From positions 53,211 to 117,210 of the forward strand of contig NZ_SNUG01000002.1 of assembly GCF_012027325.1 (NCBI RefSeq): a DNA stretch of 64,000 bases. The letters are read 5' to 3'. The notes beneath the pieces were generated by a model. The model searched no databases and was not told the DNA's origin. It saw nothing but the letters and a program-made list of their open reading frames with translations. This document shows, piece after piece, positions 22,053 through 31,283 of this stretch; the first letter of the stretch is position 1; every line of letters begins with the position of its first letter. The translations under genes were made by a program, and so were the position numbers. Source of the stretch: Thermococcus sp. M39. Its GTDB lineage: Archaea; Methanobacteriota_B; Thermococci; Thermococcales; Thermococcaceae.

Positions 22053-23018
22053 ATGTACACGCTCATTGATTTATTTGCTGGTGCGGGAGGATTTAGCAGA
22101 GGATTTAAGGAGGCAGGATTTAAAATTTTGGCAGCTATCGAAAATTTTGCCCCAAAGGCTGAAACCTACAAGTTCAACTTCCCAGAGGTCAAGATGTATA
22201 TCGAGGACATCAAGAAAGTTCACACCCTAGATGTAATGAGAGACGTTGGAGTGCCAGATGTAATAATCGGTGGACCTCCTTGTGAACCCTACACGGCAGC
22301 AAATTTAAAAAGAAAGGAGAATCCTCTTGACAGACTCTACAACGATCCTATTGGACAGCTCGTTCTGCACTTCATTCGCTTTGTGAAGGATTTTCAGCCG
22401 AAGATATTTGTTATGGAGGAAGTGCCTCAAATTATGGAAGGTGAGCTTAAGGATGCCTTGAGATACGAGTTTGAGAAAGCGGGTTATGAAGAGATTTACT
22501 TCAACATCTTGGATGCTCAAGATTACGGAACCGCTCAGAGAAGGAAGAGAGTATTTATTTCGAACATTCGCATCAAGCCTAAGAGGGTTAAGGAAAAGCT
22601 GACAGTGTGGGATGTGATCGGGGATTTACCTGACCCAAGGCTTCCCGAAGCATTGGAAATTCCCAACCACAGATATGTTCCACTTTCACCAAGGAAGCAG
22701 AGGAAAATTATGAGGCTTAAGTGGGGAATGGCAATGCATAAGTTTGGAGACTCACAGAGGAAGTTCACGAACTGGGTTAGACTTCATCCTTACAAGATTG
22801 CACCCACAGTCAAAGGCGGTAGCAGGTTCATTCACCCCTTCGATGACAGGCTTTTAACTGTCAGAGAGCAGGCAAGGTTGATGGGATATCCGGATTACCA
22901 CATATTCCTCGGTGGAAGGGATGTGCAGTATGACAGCGTTGGTGAAGCAGTCCCTCCAACAGTTGCAAAGGCAATAGCCGAATACGTGAAGGAGAAACTT
23001 GATGAAGGCGATTATTAA
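22053..23018 (+). CDS. C5-cytosine methyltransferase-like protein (orphan)
   Basis: A 321-residue class I methyltransferase with the motif order of C5-cytosine enzymes: motif I DLFAGAGGFSRGF, motif IV GGPPCEPYTAAN with the catalytic Cys, motif VI FVMEEVP, motif VIII QRRKRVF and motif X GEAVPPTVAKAI. The usual PPCQPFS is PPCEPYT, and ENV of motif VI is EEV. No restriction endonuclease gene is near, so it is an orphan methyltransferase acting on DNA or possibly RNA. ATG 22053 follows GAGGTGAT; earlier in-frame ATG codons lie before that site. tRNA-Val follows on the same strand after 50 bases. Confidence 0.88.
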   Translation: MYTLIDLFAGAGGFSRGFKEAGFKILAAIENFAPKAETYKFNFPEVKMYIEDIKKVHTLDVMRDVGVPDVIIGGPPCEPYTAANLKRKENPLDRLYNDPIGQLVLHFIRFVKDFQPKIFVMEEVPQIMEGELKDALRYEFEKAGYEEIYFNILDAQDYGTAQRRKRVFISNIRIKPKRVKEKLTVWDVIGDLPDPRLPEALEIPNHRYVPLSPRKQRKIMRLKWGMAMHKFGDSQRKFTNWVRLHPYKIAPTVKGGSRFIHPFDDRLLTVREQARLMGYPDYHIFLGGRDVQYDSVGEAVPPTVAKAIAEYVKEKLDEGDY

Positions 23019-23029
23019 GATTAGCGAAA

Positions 23030-23041
23030 GATTTATAATCT
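23030..23041 (+). promoter_or_regulatory. TATA box of tRNA-Val(TAC)
   Basis: GATTTATAATCT is centred about 33 bases before the mature tRNA 5' end and overlies the end of the intergenic gap after the methyltransferase gene. Confidence 0.6.
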
Positions 23042-23068
23042 CCCCTTCGCTTTAACTTTGTCGGGAAT

Positions 23069-23145
23069 GGGCCCGTGGTCTAGTTGGTCATGACGCCGCC
23101 CTTACGAGGCGGAGGTCCGGGGTTCGAATCCCCGCGGGCCCACCA
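23069..23145 (+). tRNA. tRNA-Val (anticodon TAC)
   Basis: Acceptor GGGCCCG pairs with CGGGCCC, the anticodon loop CTTACGA between CCGCC and GGCGG carries TAC, and the T arm is GGTTCGAATCC. CCA is encoded at 23143-23145. The last 35 bases are identical to the last 35 of tRNA-Val(GAC) at 59707-59784, in inverted orientation. Confidence 0.97.
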
Positions 23146-23270
23146 GAAATCGAGCAATCTTCTAATCACATCCTCATACGTTTCTCCCATCCGACCAATC
23201 TTCCCAAACCCCTCCGTCATTTTGTGTCTCTCTTGACAGTTCTCAATTTCTTCTCGCTTATTTCCTTATC
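23080..23270 (-). pseudogene. SSV-type integrase N-terminal (int(N))-like remnant reading into tRNA-Val(TAC)
   Basis: On the minus strand an ORF from ATG 23220 to the TAG at 23080 encodes 46 residues. The first part (GRMGETYEDVIRRLLDFW) looks like a ribbon-helix-helix/VapB-type segment, and the rest (ARGDSNPGPPPRKGG) is the translation of the tRNA 3' half. A sensible upstream N-terminus (KKLRTVKRDTK) lies in another frame and stops just at the ATG, so the gene appears frameshifted. SSV-family integrase genes carry exactly this tRNA-derived segment across their attachment site. The C-terminal catalytic half was not found. It could instead be a VapB-like antitoxin remnant that merely abuts the tRNA. 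Confidence 0.5.
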
Positions 23271-23322
23271 TCTTTGGTATTAGCATGAGCATGGCTTCCA
23301 AACGAATAGACTAGACAGTCAA

Positions 23323-25080
23323 TTAAGAAGTTTCTATTCCCCTAAGTCTTATTGGCAGCTTAACGTTAAATGTTATTGTTTTTAGAGCACTTGGAATTGT
23401 GATTTCTAAGTTATATTGAGTGTCATCGGGAATATCGTTGAATGCTACATAGCCTGATGCATAGCTTCCTGGACTAAGCTCCATGTTGCCACTGATGTTG
23501 CTCATAACAATGTCCCCGTGCCTAATAATGCCCTCTGAGGTTATTAGTTTCCATTGCTCAACATTGAGCAAGAGGCTGCTCTCCCCAATATTTTTTAGTT
23601 TAAAGTAAACTTTTACGAGAGGTTTTAGCTTACTGATTTCTAAGTATGAGATTTTCTCAACTTTTTCCAATGTGATTACAAGGGGGTAGGCCTCTATTGT
23701 CTTGTTAATCCCTATTTCGTTCGGTTTTGGAGTTACCTCTATTTCGAGTGGGATTTCAAGAAATTCCTCCTTGTATTCGATCAAATCGTATAGATGTACC
23801 GTTAATTCCGTCTTTCCTTGAACATAGGGGAACAGTAACCATACTTCCTTTTCTGAATTGGGGCTTACAGTTAGGAGCCAATTGATTGGAGCTATTTTTA
23901 CATTGCCCCCAAGGCTAATCTCGTTTAAATCAACTGTTATTTCTTTGTTTCCAGTGTTTTTAATTCTCAGGATAACTTTTATCCCTCTTTCTTTGCCTTC
24001 AAATGTCTCATATTCAAAGACGGCATATTTCACCAGTGTTATCTCGATAGGGAATTTTTGAGCTACTTTGGATATGTTCGCATTCTTATACTCCAAGAGG
24101 GGTTTAAGTCCAGAGAGCTTTGTTGTAACTTTCCTTTCGGGGATTATTTCTGTTTCTTGAACTTTAAACACGAATTCCTCGCTGTTTAAGATTATTTCCT
24201 CCATCGGAAACAGAAATATTTCTTTTATGTATTCACCGGGCTCAAGCTTTTTGGGATAACCGTACCAAAATTCACTGTGATACTCTTCTACTGGAAATCC
24301 ATCAACTGTAAGCTTTGCGGGTTTCCTTCCTATTACTTCAATTGAGTAGTTTCCGATGTTCCTGAGCTTGGCGTCTATTCTTAAGTACTTTCTGAGGTTT
24401 CCATAGTGGATATAAATCCCGTAGCGGTAGAATTCAAGCGCAACATCTCCATCTATCTGAGTTATGTTTAATGGTTTTGCATTTTTGAGATAAAGATTTT
24501 CAAAATAGTCCCCTCTCTCTTTTTCGTTCATCTTGGGGAGGTTCATGGCTATGAACGTCCTTTTTAACGTCGTATTTCCAGCGATTAGTGTTGCGTTGAC
24601 AATACCACTGCTGGAAACTCCTTTTTGGAAGTCTGTTATTATGTAGCGAGCCTTATATACCGTAACTTTGGTGAGATTTTCAGATACTCCCGTGAATTTC
24701 CCCGTGTAGGGCTGGAAGTCAGATTTATGGATGGTTAACGTGCCGTTATATATGAGGAACCCAAATTCGTCCCTTATTGTCACCTTCAGCTTTCCATCAA
24801 TTTTTGTGTAGGTCGTTTGATTCTGAACTTCCAAATACAGAACAAGAACATTCGCACTTTCTTTCCAGTTAACTGTTAATTTGAAGTCCTTAATTTGTTC
24901 TTTTGATATGATATGAATTGGGGTTGTTGTAGTTGTTGGGGAAGTGACACTCATGTTTGAGAGGGATATGGTTTTTTGCTGAGTGGTTGTTGATGTATGT
25001 GATGTAAAAGGTTGACTCTGGAGGCATCCGCTAATAATTATTGTCAACAAAAACATCAACATTATATGGGCCTTTCTCAT
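23323..25080 (-). CDS. secreted lipoprotein, family unassigned
   Basis: A 585-residue protein with a lipoprotein signal: basic start, hydrophobic helix and lipobox ending at Cys19 (IISGCLQ). A Ser/Thr-rich linker (about residues 22-56) follows, probably glycosylated, then a long beta-rich body with repeated immunoglobulin-like phrases on conjunctive loops (LRNIGNYSIEV, RIKNTGNKEITV, KLKNIGESSLLL). These resemble CARDB-type repeats, so it may be an extracellular binding or surface protein. No catalytic motif was seen. It is a single gene between an int(N)-like remnant and DUF763. Confidence 0.82.
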   Translation of the reverse strand: MRKAHIMLMFLLTIIISGCLQSQPFTSHTSTTTQQKTISLSNMSVTSPTTTTTPIHIISKEQIKDFKLTVNWKESANVLVLYLEVQNQTTYTKIDGKLKVTIRDEFGFLIYNGTLTIHKSDFQPYTGKFTGVSENLTKVTVYKARYIITDFQKGVSSSGIVNATLIAGNTTLKRTFIAMNLPKMNEKERGDYFENLYLKNAKPLNITQIDGDVALEFYRYGIYIHYGNLRKYLRIDAKLRNIGNYSIEVIGRKPAKLTVDGFPVEEYHSEFWYGYPKKLEPGEYIKEIFLFPMEEIILNSEEFVFKVQETEIIPERKVTTKLSGLKPLLEYKNANISKVAQKFPIEITLVKYAVFEYETFEGKERGIKVILRIKNTGNKEITVDLNEISLGGNVKIAPINWLLTVSPNSEKEVWLLFPYVQGKTELTVHLYDLIEYKEEFLEIPLEIEVTPKPNEIGINKTIEAYPLVITLEKVEKISYLEISKLKPLVKVYFKLKNIGESSLLLNVEQWKLITSEGIIRHGDIVMSNISGNMELSPGSYASGYVAFNDIPDDTQYNLEITIPSALKTITFNVKLPIRLRGIETS

Positions 25081-25173
25081 GAAGACCCCTAATTATGTAA
25101 AGGTGAAAAGATAGTTAAGCTTTTTGTATTATCTGACCGTTGGAACGCCGAGAATATGGAAACTTGGGCAAGT

Positions 25174-26325
25174 CTATGTTGGCCTTTTCTCCTCGTCAGG
25201 GAATCTCCAGCCCCTGGTTATCTTTGTAACAGCCTTAACAATCGTCCTTTCTTGCGGATTCTTCTCAACAAGCTTCTCAAGGAAAGAAATCAGCTCATCG
25301 TAGGTGGGCTTGTCAATCGGAAAAGGCACCCTATCCTTTCCACCAACGGCATAGGCAAACTTAAAAGGATCAGGAGGATGAGTAACTGGGTCTCTCCATG
25401 AAGGATGGACGTCATACACAAGCTCTAATACAAGGGACAAAGCCCTCAGCGTGCTTGGACCAAGACCTTTGAGGAGTAAGAGCTCATCATAATTCTTAAT
25501 ATCGAGCTCTCTCGCAAGCTCCAAAGCCCTCTGGTTCAGCTCAATCTGTCCCAGACTTTTATATCTCTTAACTGTATCGAACAGATTTAGTTTTTCATAA
25601 GGTTTGTAAACAATCAGCGGCTTGTAACCTTTTGCAACTGCTGTAAGAGTTTTGAGCTCTTTTTCAAGCTTTTTTGGGTCTTCTTTCACGAGATCGAGCA
25701 GGGTTTTTTGGTATTCCTTTGTGTTTTTATCAACAGTATTCAGCGCATACTCAAGCTTGATTCCGCTTATCCCTTTGTGAGGCTCTAGCGTAAAGCTCTC
25801 AGTATCGAACCAGTGATATCTTCTCGCGAGCTTGACCTTCGGATTCATGCCCTGCTGAACAACTGCCCAGTTTCCTTCTTCATCAAGGAAGAAGACATGG
25901 TGGTAAAGCTGATAGCCCGTTTGCAGAGCAACTGTGTCAACTTTGGCAACTAACCGGGAAATTCTGACGTATTCACTGCTGTCGAGTTCATATTTCTCAC
26001 ATATATCTTTCAATTGGGCTGGAGTTTCCCTGCTCTTTGCACCTTTGCCTCCAGCGGCTTTTATGCCGAGCTCTTCCTTTGAGAGAACTTCCTTTAAAAT
26101 TCCAGTTGTTACGGTTGTGCTTCCTGACGAATCCCAGTCCATGCCGATGAGATTGTTTAAGGCTTGGAACCAAACCGGATCTGCTAACCTCTCAAGAACT
26201 CCTTTTGTGCCGTATTCATCAACCAAAAGAATGAGCACTAACCTTGCCAGCCTTTTCATACGTGCAGCTAGCCAAGGAGGAACATGACCGCCGTGAAGAG
26301 GAAGCTCAGCAATGCCTCTTCTCAT
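25174..26325 (-). CDS. DUF763 family protein with helix-hairpin-helix
   Basis: A 383-residue protein of the DUF763 family, recognised from MRRGIAELPLHGGHVPPWLAARM and WDSSGSTTVTTGILKEVL. Near residue 285 the segment LLLLKGLGPSTLRALSL is a helix-hairpin-helix pattern typical of DNA-binding proteins, followed by the conserved DPFKFAYAVGGKDRVPFP. A nucleic-acid role is likely but no activity is established. ATG 26325 is used; little leader is present and no clear ribosome site is visible. It is divergent from the trm10 gene. Confidence 0.87.
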   Translation of the reverse strand: MRRGIAELPLHGGHVPPWLAARMKRLARLVLILLVDEYGTKGVLERLADPVWFQALNNLIGMDWDSSGSTTVTTGILKEVLSKEELGIKAAGGKGAKSRETPAQLKDICEKYELDSSEYVRISRLVAKVDTVALQTGYQLYHHVFFLDEEGNWAVVQQGMNPKVKLARRYHWFDTESFTLEPHKGISGIKLEYALNTVDKNTKEYQKTLLDLVKEDPKKLEKELKTLTAVAKGYKPLIVYKPYEKLNLFDTVKRYKSLGQIELNQRALELARELDIKNYDELLLLKGLGPSTLRALSLVLELVYDVHPSWRDPVTHPPDPFKFAYAVGGKDRVPFPIDKPTYDELISFLEKLVEKNPQERTIVKAVTKITRGWRFPDEEKRPT

Positions 26326-26388
26326 CACTAATGTATCTGCTTTTGAAGTTATTAAGCTTTGAGAGAAAACCTTAAAAATTCACTGCCG

Positions 26389-27522
26389 ATGCTCAAACCG
26401 ATGCCAATGAAAAAGCTTAGCGAAATTTTTGTAGAGCTGCTCAAAGAAAAAGGAATAGACAAGATAGGCATGCTTTCAAAGAGATATAGAAAATCAAAGA
26501 ACAAGCTGCAGGATATAGCGTTGGATGTTCTTGAAGGTAAGGGAGCTATAGTTGAAGTTGATGAGCCTACAGCAATAGCTTGGGACTTAAGCGGAAAAAG
26601 AACAGAGGGAGCAAAATACGCCTACGCTCCATCATGCATAGCAAAGAAGTTTAAGGTGGTTATTTCTCCCGAAGATTTAAGAGCAAGGCTTCCAAATGAT
26701 TACCCCTACTTTATAATCGACCTTATGCACTGGGAAAAGCACACAGAAAAGGAAAAAAATAAGGTTGCTCTCCAAGCTGCCCAAAGTTATGGTGTTTTGA
26801 GGGATTACCTCTGGAGCGAGCTTTTAGCGTTAACATGGGTCAACGAAGAGTTTAAAGAAAAAGCACATTTTCCTCTTGACAGAGTCACAGCCTATGAGGG
26901 CTCAACTGCAGAGTTTTTAAAGGAGAAGGGTATTGATGAAGTTGTCCTCCTCGATCCGAGAGCTGAGGAAGTTTTAAGCGAGAGAGACTTTGATGTTAAG
27001 GCTTTTATCATCGGAGGGATTGTCGATACCGGTGGAACTAAAAAGGGAACCACTGCGAAGATTGGGGAAGCTCTTGAAAGTGAAGGAATCAAGGTTAGAA
27101 GGAGGAAAATTGTTCTTAGAGGAGACATTATTGGAGTCCCAGACAGAATCAATCACATACTCAAAATCCTCCTTGAGATGCTCGTAGAAGGCAAAAGCAT
27201 GGAGGAAGCCATTCTTACAGTGCAGTCACCATTACATGCAAGGTGGCGCTTAAGAAAGGAACTGCCGAAGCATAAGAGGAGATATCTGATAGACGGCAAG
27301 AAATATTTGGTTGTGGAGAAAGAGCTCTTTGATGAGTATTCAAAATGGCTCAACATACGGTGGGAGGACTTCGTGCAGGTGCTGAGGGAGCTGAACCTTA
27401 TAGCACTTGAGAGAAAGAAAATACATCATCTCAACAAGATAGCGGTAGCGAGAATTATCAACGGAAAGCTCTACAGGGTTATTCTGCTGAAGAGAGCGGC
27501 TCTGCTGTGTTATAATTGTTGA
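26389..27522 (+). CDS. trm10: Trm10-type tRNA (purine-9 N1) methyltransferase
   Basis: A protein of about 377 residues with a SPOUT domain in the middle. The cofactor-binding knot region reads IIGGIVDTGGTKKGTT, and EVVLLDPRAEEVL and RRKIVLRGDIIGVPDRI are typical of archaeal Trm10 proteins. The Thermococcus enzyme is known to methylate N1 of both A9 and G9 in tRNA. N- and C-terminal extensions presumably bind tRNA. The start is uncertain: ATG codons at 26389, 26398 and 26404 are all possible and none has a clear ribosome site. Confidence 0.88.
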   Translation: MLKPMPMKKLSEIFVELLKEKGIDKIGMLSKRYRKSKNKLQDIALDVLEGKGAIVEVDEPTAIAWDLSGKRTEGAKYAYAPSCIAKKFKVVISPEDLRARLPNDYPYFIIDLMHWEKHTEKEKNKVALQAAQSYGVLRDYLWSELLALTWVNEEFKEKAHFPLDRVTAYEGSTAEFLKEKGIDEVVLLDPRAEEVLSERDFDVKAFIIGGIVDTGGTKKGTTAKIGEALESEGIKVRRRKIVLRGDIIGVPDRINHILKILLEMLVEGKSMEEAILTVQSPLHARWRLRKELPKHKRRYLIDGKKYLVVEKELFDEYSKWLNIRWEDFVQVLRELNLIALERKKIHHLNKIAVARIINGKLYRVILLKRAALLCYNC

Positions 27523-27535
27523 AGAAAAGGAAAAA

Positions 27536-30199
27536 TCAAGCAAAGAATAAAATCACCGCATCCTTAACTATAGCAGTCTCTACCTCTTCCCCTTCACTGA
27601 ACACTGCCTTCCTGAGCACTATATCGTCTTTGCCGAGTTCAACATTCTGCCCTTCAACTTCAAACTCCACCTTTCCGCTCTCTTTGAGTGCCTTTGACAC
27701 ATCCTCAGCGTTCTGCTTGAGGTATGCAACAATCTTTGGAACGAGCTTTCCATATCTTGGTCCTACAGTTCTGAAGTTTGGCTTGATCTCGACGATTCTT
27801 TCCTCAAGCTCAGGCTCGCCTTTTACAATCTCTAACTTCTCAATGTTCATTGTCCCTGCAATGTCTTTCTCTATGAGCTTAAGCATCTCATAGCTGTCGG
27901 TTGCATAAATTGCCACATGCTTGAGCTTTGCGTTTAGGGCTAAGCCGTGTGAGTTCTTATATCTCCTCATTGCGCCGATGATCTCTCTTGCAAGCTCTCC
28001 GAGCTTTTCAGCTTCCTCGTCAATCCTTGCTTCCTTGTAAGTGGGCCACTCCAAGAGGTGGATGCTCTTTGCTCCAACCTTGTCCTTAAAGACCTCTTGA
28101 TAGAGCTCCTCAGTTATGTGAGGAACAAAAGGTGCAAGCAATAGCAAAATGTTATATAGTAGCTCATACAATGCCACTCTTGCCTTAAGCTTGCTCTCTT
28201 CGTCGTCTCCATAAAGTCTGTGCTTGATCATTTCGAGGTAGTCATCTGCAACCTCGTGCCAAATGAAAGTCATAAGCTCCCTTGTGAGCAAGTTGAAGCG
28301 GTAAATTTCCATCTCATTTGTTGCGAACTTGATTAGGCGGTGAAGCCTTGAGAGTATCCACTTGTCAAGGGGCTCGAGCTTGATGTCCTTGTTTGCATTG
28401 TAGTCCAAATCCTTGATGTGCCTCTCTGCAAAGCGGAAGATGTTCCAGAGCTTCTGCAGGAATCTGAAGTTGTAATCCACAATTTCCCACTTGAATGGGT
28501 GGTCTTCTCCCGGTGGGGCCAGTGCTGTCCAGAGTCTTAAAGCGTCAGCGCCGTATTTTGGAATTACTTCCTCCGGTGAAACGACGTTTCCATAGCTCTT
28601 GCTCATCTTTCTGCCATCTGGACCAGCCACCATTCCGTTGATTAGGATGTCATGCCACGGCTTTTGTCCAGTGAGAATATACGTTCTGAATATCGTGTAG
28701 AACGCCCATGTTCTGATAATGTCCGTTCCCTGAGGTCTCAGGGCTGTTGGGAAGTTGTGCTTGAACCACTTCTCATCCTTAGTCCACTTTGTTATAACGA
28801 GTGGAGTTATAGATGAATCAATCCAGCAGTCGAGGACGTCTCTAACTCCTTCTAAGTTAGTTGAACCGCACTTTGGACACTTATCCACCGGTGGCTTGTC
28901 AAATCTTGGGTCAACTGGCAAGTCCTCTTCTCTTGCCGGGATTATCTCGCCACAGTCCTTACACACCCAGAATGGAATTGGAGTTCCAAATACTCTCTGT
29001 CTGCTGATAACCCAGTCCCAGTCCATGCTCTCTGCCCAGTCCTTAAGCCTTAAGAACATATCCTCTGGGAACCACCTTATCTGCCTCGCAACTTCCACAA
29101 GTTCCTCTGTGAACTCCTTCACCTTGATGAACCACTGCTTCTTGGGTAATAACTCGATTGGAGCCATACAGCTGCTTCTCTCTGTGTGCCTCAATACTCT
29201 ATGCCTTATCTTCTCCTTCTTATATAACAGGCCCATCTCTTCCAAGTCCTTTGCGATAGCTTCTCTTGCTTCCTCTGTCTTCATGCCCTTGTATTTACCG
29301 GCAACTTCTGTCATCCTTCCATATTCGTCAATCGCAATAATCACCGGCAAGTTGTAGCGCTTCTGCCACACTATGTCCTGCTCATCACCGTAAGTACAGT
29401 TATAGACTGCTCCAGTTCCAAAGCTTGGATCAACATCCTCATCGGCTAAGATTGGAACCTCTCTCTCAAAGATTGGGAGTTTTACCTTCTTACCGACTAA
29501 ATCCTTGTAGCGCTCGTCATCCGGGTGCACGAATACAGCTACACAAGCTGGCATAAGCTCTGGTCTTGTTGTTGCTATTGGAATGTAGCCGCTTCCATCA
29601 GCCAGTGGGAGCTTTATGTAATAGAGGAAGCCGTCCTCTTCCACGTAACCCACTTCAGCCTTAGCTAAGGAAGTCCTACAGTTTGGACACCAGAACACAG
29701 GGTGTTCTGCTTGATAAAGCAGACCTTTCTTATAGAACTCAAGCAGAGATTTCTGCACTAAAGCCTTGTATTCGTCATCCATCGTGTGATACTCTAAGTC
29801 CCAATCAGCAGAATAACCAATTCTGATAAACTGGTTTCTCATTGCCTCAATAGCCTGCCAAGTCCACTCGATACACTTCTGCAGAAACTTCTCTGGCTCG
29901 TCCTTGCTTATGCCGAACTCCTTCTCCACCTTGAGCTCCGTTGGGAGACCATGGTTGTCAAATCCCTGTGGGAAAAGAACGTTGTAGCCCCTCATTCTCT
30001 TATATCTCGCCACGATATCAATCCATGTGTGGCTTAACACGTGACCTAAGTGAAGGGTTCCGCTTGTGAATGGTGGTGGTGTATCAATTGCATACGGTGG
30101 TTTTTTCTCATCGAGCTCATACTTGTAGATCTTTTCATCCAACCAGAACTTCTGCCACTTGGTTTCAACTTCTTCGGGATTATAATTCTTCGGCAGCAT
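27536..30199 (-). CDS. valS: valyl-tRNA synthetase
   Basis: An 887-residue class I synthetase. The HIGH signature is TSGTLHLGHVLSH near residue 45 and the KMSKS signature is GRKMSKSYGN near 530. The editing domain (ATTRPELMPACVAVFVHPDDERY) and zinc-type cysteine pairs (CPNC, CKDC, CPKC) are present, followed by the anticodon-binding domain. Length is normal for the archaeal enzyme. The ribosome site GGAGGTTGATAAC lies in the end of an upstream gene remnant on the same strand (30204-30430). Confidence 0.98.
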   Translation of the reverse strand: MLPKNYNPEEVETKWQKFWLDEKIYKYELDEKKPPYAIDTPPPFTSGTLHLGHVLSHTWIDIVARYKRMRGYNVLFPQGFDNHGLPTELKVEKEFGISKDEPEKFLQKCIEWTWQAIEAMRNQFIRIGYSADWDLEYHTMDDEYKALVQKSLLEFYKKGLLYQAEHPVFWCPNCRTSLAKAEVGYVEEDGFLYYIKLPLADGSGYIPIATTRPELMPACVAVFVHPDDERYKDLVGKKVKLPIFEREVPILADEDVDPSFGTGAVYNCTYGDEQDIVWQKRYNLPVIIAIDEYGRMTEVAGKYKGMKTEEAREAIAKDLEEMGLLYKKEKIRHRVLRHTERSSCMAPIELLPKKQWFIKVKEFTEELVEVARQIRWFPEDMFLRLKDWAESMDWDWVISRQRVFGTPIPFWVCKDCGEIIPAREEDLPVDPRFDKPPVDKCPKCGSTNLEGVRDVLDCWIDSSITPLVITKWTKDEKWFKHNFPTALRPQGTDIIRTWAFYTIFRTYILTGQKPWHDILINGMVAGPDGRKMSKSYGNVVSPEEVIPKYGADALRLWTALAPPGEDHPFKWEIVDYNFRFLQKLWNIFRFAERHIKDLDYNANKDIKLEPLDKWILSRLHRLIKFATNEMEIYRFNLLTRELMTFIWHEVADDYLEMIKHRLYGDDEESKLKARVALYELLYNILLLLAPFVPHITEELYQEVFKDKVGAKSIHLLEWPTYKEARIDEEAEKLGELAREIIGAMRRYKNSHGLALNAKLKHVAIYATDSYEMLKLIEKDIAGTMNIEKLEIVKGEPELEERIVEIKPNFRTVGPRYGKLVPKIVAYLKQNAEDVSKALKESGKVEFEVEGQNVELGKDDIVLRKAVFSEGEEVETAIVKDAVILFFA

Positions 30200-30203
30200 G
30201 TTA

Positions 30204-30430
30204 TCAACCTCCAGCGTGATGTTTCCCTATATGGTGGGTTTGTTTAAAAAGCTTAATCTCTTCTCTTAAGCTGAGGAGTTCCTCTGAAGAAAAGGCTTTT
30301 CTTGCATTAAAATCGACTGGATGGTGCCAGCTAATGCTGTTTCTCTTAAAGATACTAAAAGCTTCAAAGAGCCTTCCGATGGACGATAGGCACCACCAAA
30401 GAATAAAGATGAACTCGGAGTTTAAAAAGT
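30204..30430 (-). pseudogene. C-terminal gene remnant directly upstream of valS
   Basis: One minus-strand frame stays open from within the end of the methyltransferase gene to a TGA at 30204-30206 and reads like protein (GRLFEAFSIFKRNSISW, then ARKAFSSEELLSLREEIKL). It contains no ATG, GTG or TTG, so it cannot be an intact gene by itself. Its stop codon lies within the ribosome site of valS, as in coupled operons. I read it as the 3' remnant of a gene whose 5' part was lost. No family was recognised. Confidence 0.4.
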
Positions 30431-31186
30431 TTAAGGTGCTATTCCAACGAGCCAGAATCTGTATGCGTTCATCCCTAGGCTCCTTCTAAGATCCCCATAA
30501 ATTTTGAGTTCACTGAAGTATCTTTCTGCAAGAAGACGGAGCTCTCTGGGAGTGTAGGCATTAAGAACCTCGTGAACGTGGAAAGCTCTAATAGTACCAT
30601 TAGGCTTTAAAATTTGAACTAAATATTTCAAATGGAACCTTTGGGTTGCATTTTCAATTTCCTTCCAGCTTGTTGTTATTACTGTTTCATCTCCGTTCTT
30701 CTCTTCCCATATAGTCGGAGTTCTATCAAACTGTAAAAAGCATAGATTAGACCAGTCCGCAACAAATACTCCTCCTGGCTTTAATGCTCTAATTACAGAA
30801 TTAAATAATTCTTTAATTGCATTTTCGTCGAAGTACATAATGCTTGAAAAGAACATTGTTATGGCATCAAACTCATTTTCAAATTCCAGCTTTGTTGCAT
30901 CTCCTTGAATGAACTCAATATTTAGCCCAAGCTCTTGGGCTTTTCTTCTTGCAACTCTTAGCATTTCTTCATGCAAATCTAAGCCAACAACCTCGTAGCC
31001 TCTCTGTGCTAGCTCAATCGTTGGAGTTCCAGTTCCACAAGCTAAGTCAAGAACTCTCCTAATTTTCCTTTTTGCATCATTTCTGAAAATTTCCTCGACG
31101 AAATTTATCTCTCCCGCAATTCTCTCGGCCCTAGTCTTGTAAATCACATCGTAGTACTCAGCCAAAACAGTGTAAAGCTCGTGCAT
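30431..31186 (-). CDS. class I SAM-dependent methyltransferase
   Basis: A 251-residue Rossmann-fold methyltransferase. Motif I is VLDLACGTGTPTIELA, the acidic loop end is VVGLDLHEEML, and motif IV is AITMFFSSIMYF, with LKPGGVFVADWSN after it. The acceptor cannot be told; related proteins act on small molecules. ATG 31186 has GGTGAT upstream. It is divergent from moaB and lies upstream of a gene remnant and valS on the same strand. Confidence 0.88.
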   Translation of the reverse strand: MHELYTVLAEYYDVIYKTRAERIAGEINFVEEIFRNDAKRKIRRVLDLACGTGTPTIELAQRGYEVVGLDLHEEMLRVARRKAQELGLNIEFIQGDATKLEFENEFDAITMFFSSIMYFDENAIKELFNSVIRALKPGGVFVADWSNLCFLQFDRTPTIWEEKNGDETVITTSWKEIENATQRFHLKYLVQILKPNGTIRAFHVHEVLNAYTPRELRLLAERYFSELKIYGDLRRSLGMNAYRFWLVGIAP

Positions 31187-31283
31187 TGTATCACCAAGGA
31201 AATATAAAAAGAAGTTTTTATAAATTTGCGTACAGGCTAAAAGTTATTAACCTCTCTGCATAGTGTTAAACGGTGGTGTAAAA

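Noticed and set aside
28755..29357. 200-residue plus-strand ORF
   Set aside because: It lies wholly antisense to valS, whose motifs and length are intact; the composition is Ser/Leu-rich as expected for a shadow frame.
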